A DNA stretch of 8,378 nucleotides from the NCBI GenBank assembly GCA_031285575.1, contig JAITVX010000093.1, forward strand, positions 1 to 8,378, read 5' to 3'. The position numbers were made by a program, and so were the translations under genes. Shown here piece after piece: positions 7,411 through 8,378 of this stretch. The DNA comes from Bacteroidales bacterium. GTDB lineage: Bacteria > Bacteroidota > Bacteroidia > Bacteroidales > VadinHA17. The stretch's first letter is position 1. Each line of letters starts with the position of its first letter. Under the pieces are notes generated by a model. It searched no databases. It saw nothing but the letters and a program-made list of their open reading frames with translations, and was not told where the DNA came from.

Positions 7411-7562
7411 TTACAGGTTCAGCATGCCCTTGAATGTTTCGATGTCAATCACACTTATCATGGGAAGTCAATATTTTTCAGGATATTGAAATGCCGGTCA
7501 TTTGTAACGATATAATCGGCGCCTGCATTGAGCGCGCAGTCCATATCATCTTTTTTCACCAT
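7411..7562 (-). pseudogene. C-terminal remnant of a PIN-domain toxin, frameshifted
   Basis: From about 7562 downward the minus strand encodes VKKDDMDCALNAGADYIVTN, then DRHFNILKNIDFP, which is the C-terminal core of PIN-family ribonuclease toxins (the COG1569-like group): an acidic DD cluster, the A-x-x-AGADYIVTND stretch with its late catalytic aspartate, and the RHF-x-x-LK segment. The frame stops at 7458-7460, but one base over the next frame continues as MISVIDIETFKGMLNL to a TAA at 7411, exactly the expected family tail. A one-base loss in the C run at 7462-7464 explains this. About three residues also seem missing inside the DD-x-x-x-DCA motif. The N-terminal half, with the first catalytic aspartate, is absent and has been replaced by transposase sequence. 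No antitoxin gene is nearby. It cannot make an active PIN nuclease. Confidence 0.7.
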
Positions 7563-7763
7563 ACTTTCAGACCATATCCGGCTACCATCATTAAGCCCAA
7601 ACAATCCTTTCTTATCGTATTTACGTTTCCACACAAGGACGGTGCAGGGACTTGGTATGCCATATTTTAATGCCGTTTCCTGCAAAGATAAATGATGCTC
7701 AAACATATCCTGCAAAACCTTGTATTTAAACTCTATGGGATAATATCCGGACTGCATCCGCAA
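7458..7763 (-). CDS. Chimeric reading frame: transposase HTH fused to PIN-toxin tail (probably not functional)
   Basis: A gene finder would call this 101-residue frame, but it joins two unrelated parts. Residues 1-57 are the second helix-turn-helix of an IS3-type transposase OrfA (SLQETALKYGIPSPCTVLVW, 26-45, ending KKGLFGL). Residues 69-101 are the C-terminal piece of a PIN toxin. The joint lies in residues 58-68 (NDGSRIWSESM). The ATG at 7763 is internal: the same frame continues upstream as a first helix-turn-helix without a start, until a frameshift. The most likely reading is chance fusion by insertion or deletion. A truncated DNA-binding product is possible but nothing supports it. Confidence 0.4.
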   Translation of the reverse strand: MRMQSGYYPIEFKYKVLQDMFEHHLSLQETALKYGIPSPCTVLVWKRKYDKKGLFGLNDGSRIWSESMVKKDDMDCALNAGADYIVTNDRHFNILKNIDFP

Positions 7764-7941
7764 CCCTTCTTCGCCGTAACGGGAATATAGAGCAACCCAA
7801 TACCTTACCTGCCTCTGGTTGGCATCAAATAATTTGGCTGTCGTGCGGGTTGGAACATGATCATCCAGAAGCTTTGAAACAAGTTATTCTCAAGGCAGGG
7901 AAGCATTCGGATTTGATTTTTATCCGGCCTGCTGTCTTCAT
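7593..7941 (-). pseudogene. IS3-type transposase OrfA (helix-turn-helix) fragment, frameshifted
   Basis: Two tandem helix-turn-helix units typical of Bacteroidota IS3-family OrfA proteins can be read. The first is DDHVPTRTTAKLFDANQRQV followed by RYWVALYSRYGEEGL; the second is YPIEFKYKVLQDMFEHHLSL followed by QETALKYGIPSPCTVLVWKR and KYDKKGLFGL. Upstream the frame ends at a TAA, but a second frame from the ATG at 7941 gives MKTAGRIKIKSECFPALRIT then CFK. Removing one base in the A run (7873-7875 on the plus strand) joins CFK to LLDDHVPT smoothly. So this is a one-base insertion in a gene that also lost everything after GLFGL, including the link to OrfB and its DDE domain. No terminal inverted repeats are visible. 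OrfA would bind the element's ends; this copy is inert. The left boundary at 7941 is uncertain because the plus-strand relic begins there. Confidence 0.65.
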
Positions 7942-7946
7942 TACAG

Positions 7947-8378
7947 TTAAAAGAGTGTCAAATAGATGAATGATGGTCTTTTGTAAGTAAAAAAGCGTTC
8001 ACCGAAGATGATATGGAAAATGAATATAGAGGGAAATGGATATGGACGGTTTTTTTCCCGAAGCCGGATTAGTATTATGTCATCCTGCAGGCGACAGGAC
8101 GCTGGAAAGTTGTCAAGCATTTTTCGGCAATTTACAGCAGCGTATCGATAATGACCATCTATAATACCGGTGATGAGCCGGTTCTCTGTCGAACCATACT
8201 TAAAACAAGATATTCCACTAGAGAAGCAGTTCCGATCAAACGAAAATATATCAGGCAGCCGGCATCGAACAGGCGTAAAAAATTTGAGATGATGTGGATA
8301 AAAAATATCCTGAGTAGTCAGCTCATGACTCGAGGACTGGAGCAGACTCTCCCGAATGTTTGAATTTCCAGGCCAAAT
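7947..8378 (+). pseudogene. IS1-like DDE transposase remnant with an in-frame stop and frameshifts (runs off right edge)
   Basis: The plus strand encodes KECQIDE, an in-frame TGA at 7971-7973, then WSFVSKKAFTEDDMENEYRG and KWIWTVF. The QIDE-x-WSFV motif, with its first catalytic Asp at 7965-7967, is characteristic of IS1-like DDE transposases, and the TGA stands where a Leu or Ile is usual. At the T run 8050-8056 the sense shifts frame and continues FPEAGLVLCHPAGDRTLESC then QAFFGNLQQRIDNDHL; the GDRTLESC segment is the family's GDRS/T-x-x-T/SC strand. Near 8150-8160 it shifts back to give YNTGDEPVLCRTILKTRYST and REAVPIKRKY, where GDE fits the second catalytic Asp. Beyond about 8270 no frame is clearly the continuation, and the last catalytic residue is not seen. 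The start is missing. This is a decayed insertion sequence; the family label rests on motif memory, not a search. Confidence 0.6.

Noticed and set aside
7434..7670. A 78-residue plus-strand frame downstream of tsaD
   Set aside because: It lies opposite the PIN/transposase sequence, whose minus-strand reading has clear motifs.
8151..8363. A 70-residue plus-strand frame as an independent gene
   Set aside because: Its first part (YNTGDEPVLCRTILK) continues the broken DDE transposase; its ATG is an artefact of the frameshift.
7947..8378. A minus-strand frame open for 143 codons from the right edge to a TAA at 7947-7949
   Set aside because: It is the exact antisense of the frame carrying the transposase motifs, has a Phe/Ser/Pro-rich make-up typical of shadow frames, no early start, and no recognisable domain.

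Overview
The window reads as a chromosomal segment of a Bacteroidota (Bacteroidetes) bacterium. The evidence is a very long TamB-type protein of the Bacteroidota kind next to a divergent tsaD, a lack of clear Shine-Dalgarno sequences before the starts, A-rich leaders, and Bacteroidota-style transposase fragments. No rRNA, tRNA or CRISPR array is visible. No species can be named from what is here.

Layout, left to right. Bases 1-1602 (minus strand) hold two accessory enzymes in a tight pair: a ketopantoate-reductase-family oxidoreductase (676-1602), followed 10 bases later by a class I SAM-dependent methyltransferase (1-665) that runs off the left edge. Both are visibly more AT-rich than the next gene. 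A possible 30-residue basic peptide frame (1599-1691) bridges them to tamB. Bases 1693-6159 (minus) are one 1488-codon TamB/DUF490 protein with an N-terminal membrane anchor. Bases 6160-6342 are the control region between divergent genes, with a palindromic repeat element and a separate 8-bp-arm palindrome just before tsaD. Bases 6343-7353 (plus) are an intact tsaD, the tRNA t6A-modification enzyme, followed by a strong hairpin.

Bases 7411-8378 are a graveyard of broken genes. On the minus strand is the tail of a PIN-domain toxin, with an IS3-type transposase helix-turn-helix piece fused upstream of it in frame. On the plus strand is a DDE transposase of IS1-like type with an in-frame stop and frameshifts, running off the right edge. 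No gene here looks functional.

How the parts relate: tamB (envelope biogenesis) and tsaD (translation fidelity) are conserved housekeeping genes that share only the control region. The reductase and methyltransferase lie downstream of tamB on the same strand and may be read from the same transcript. I see no convincing new multi-gene system. The points most worth checking are the bridging small frame, the palindromes between tamB and tsaD, the altered active-site residues in the two accessory enzymes, and the transposase/PIN chimera.
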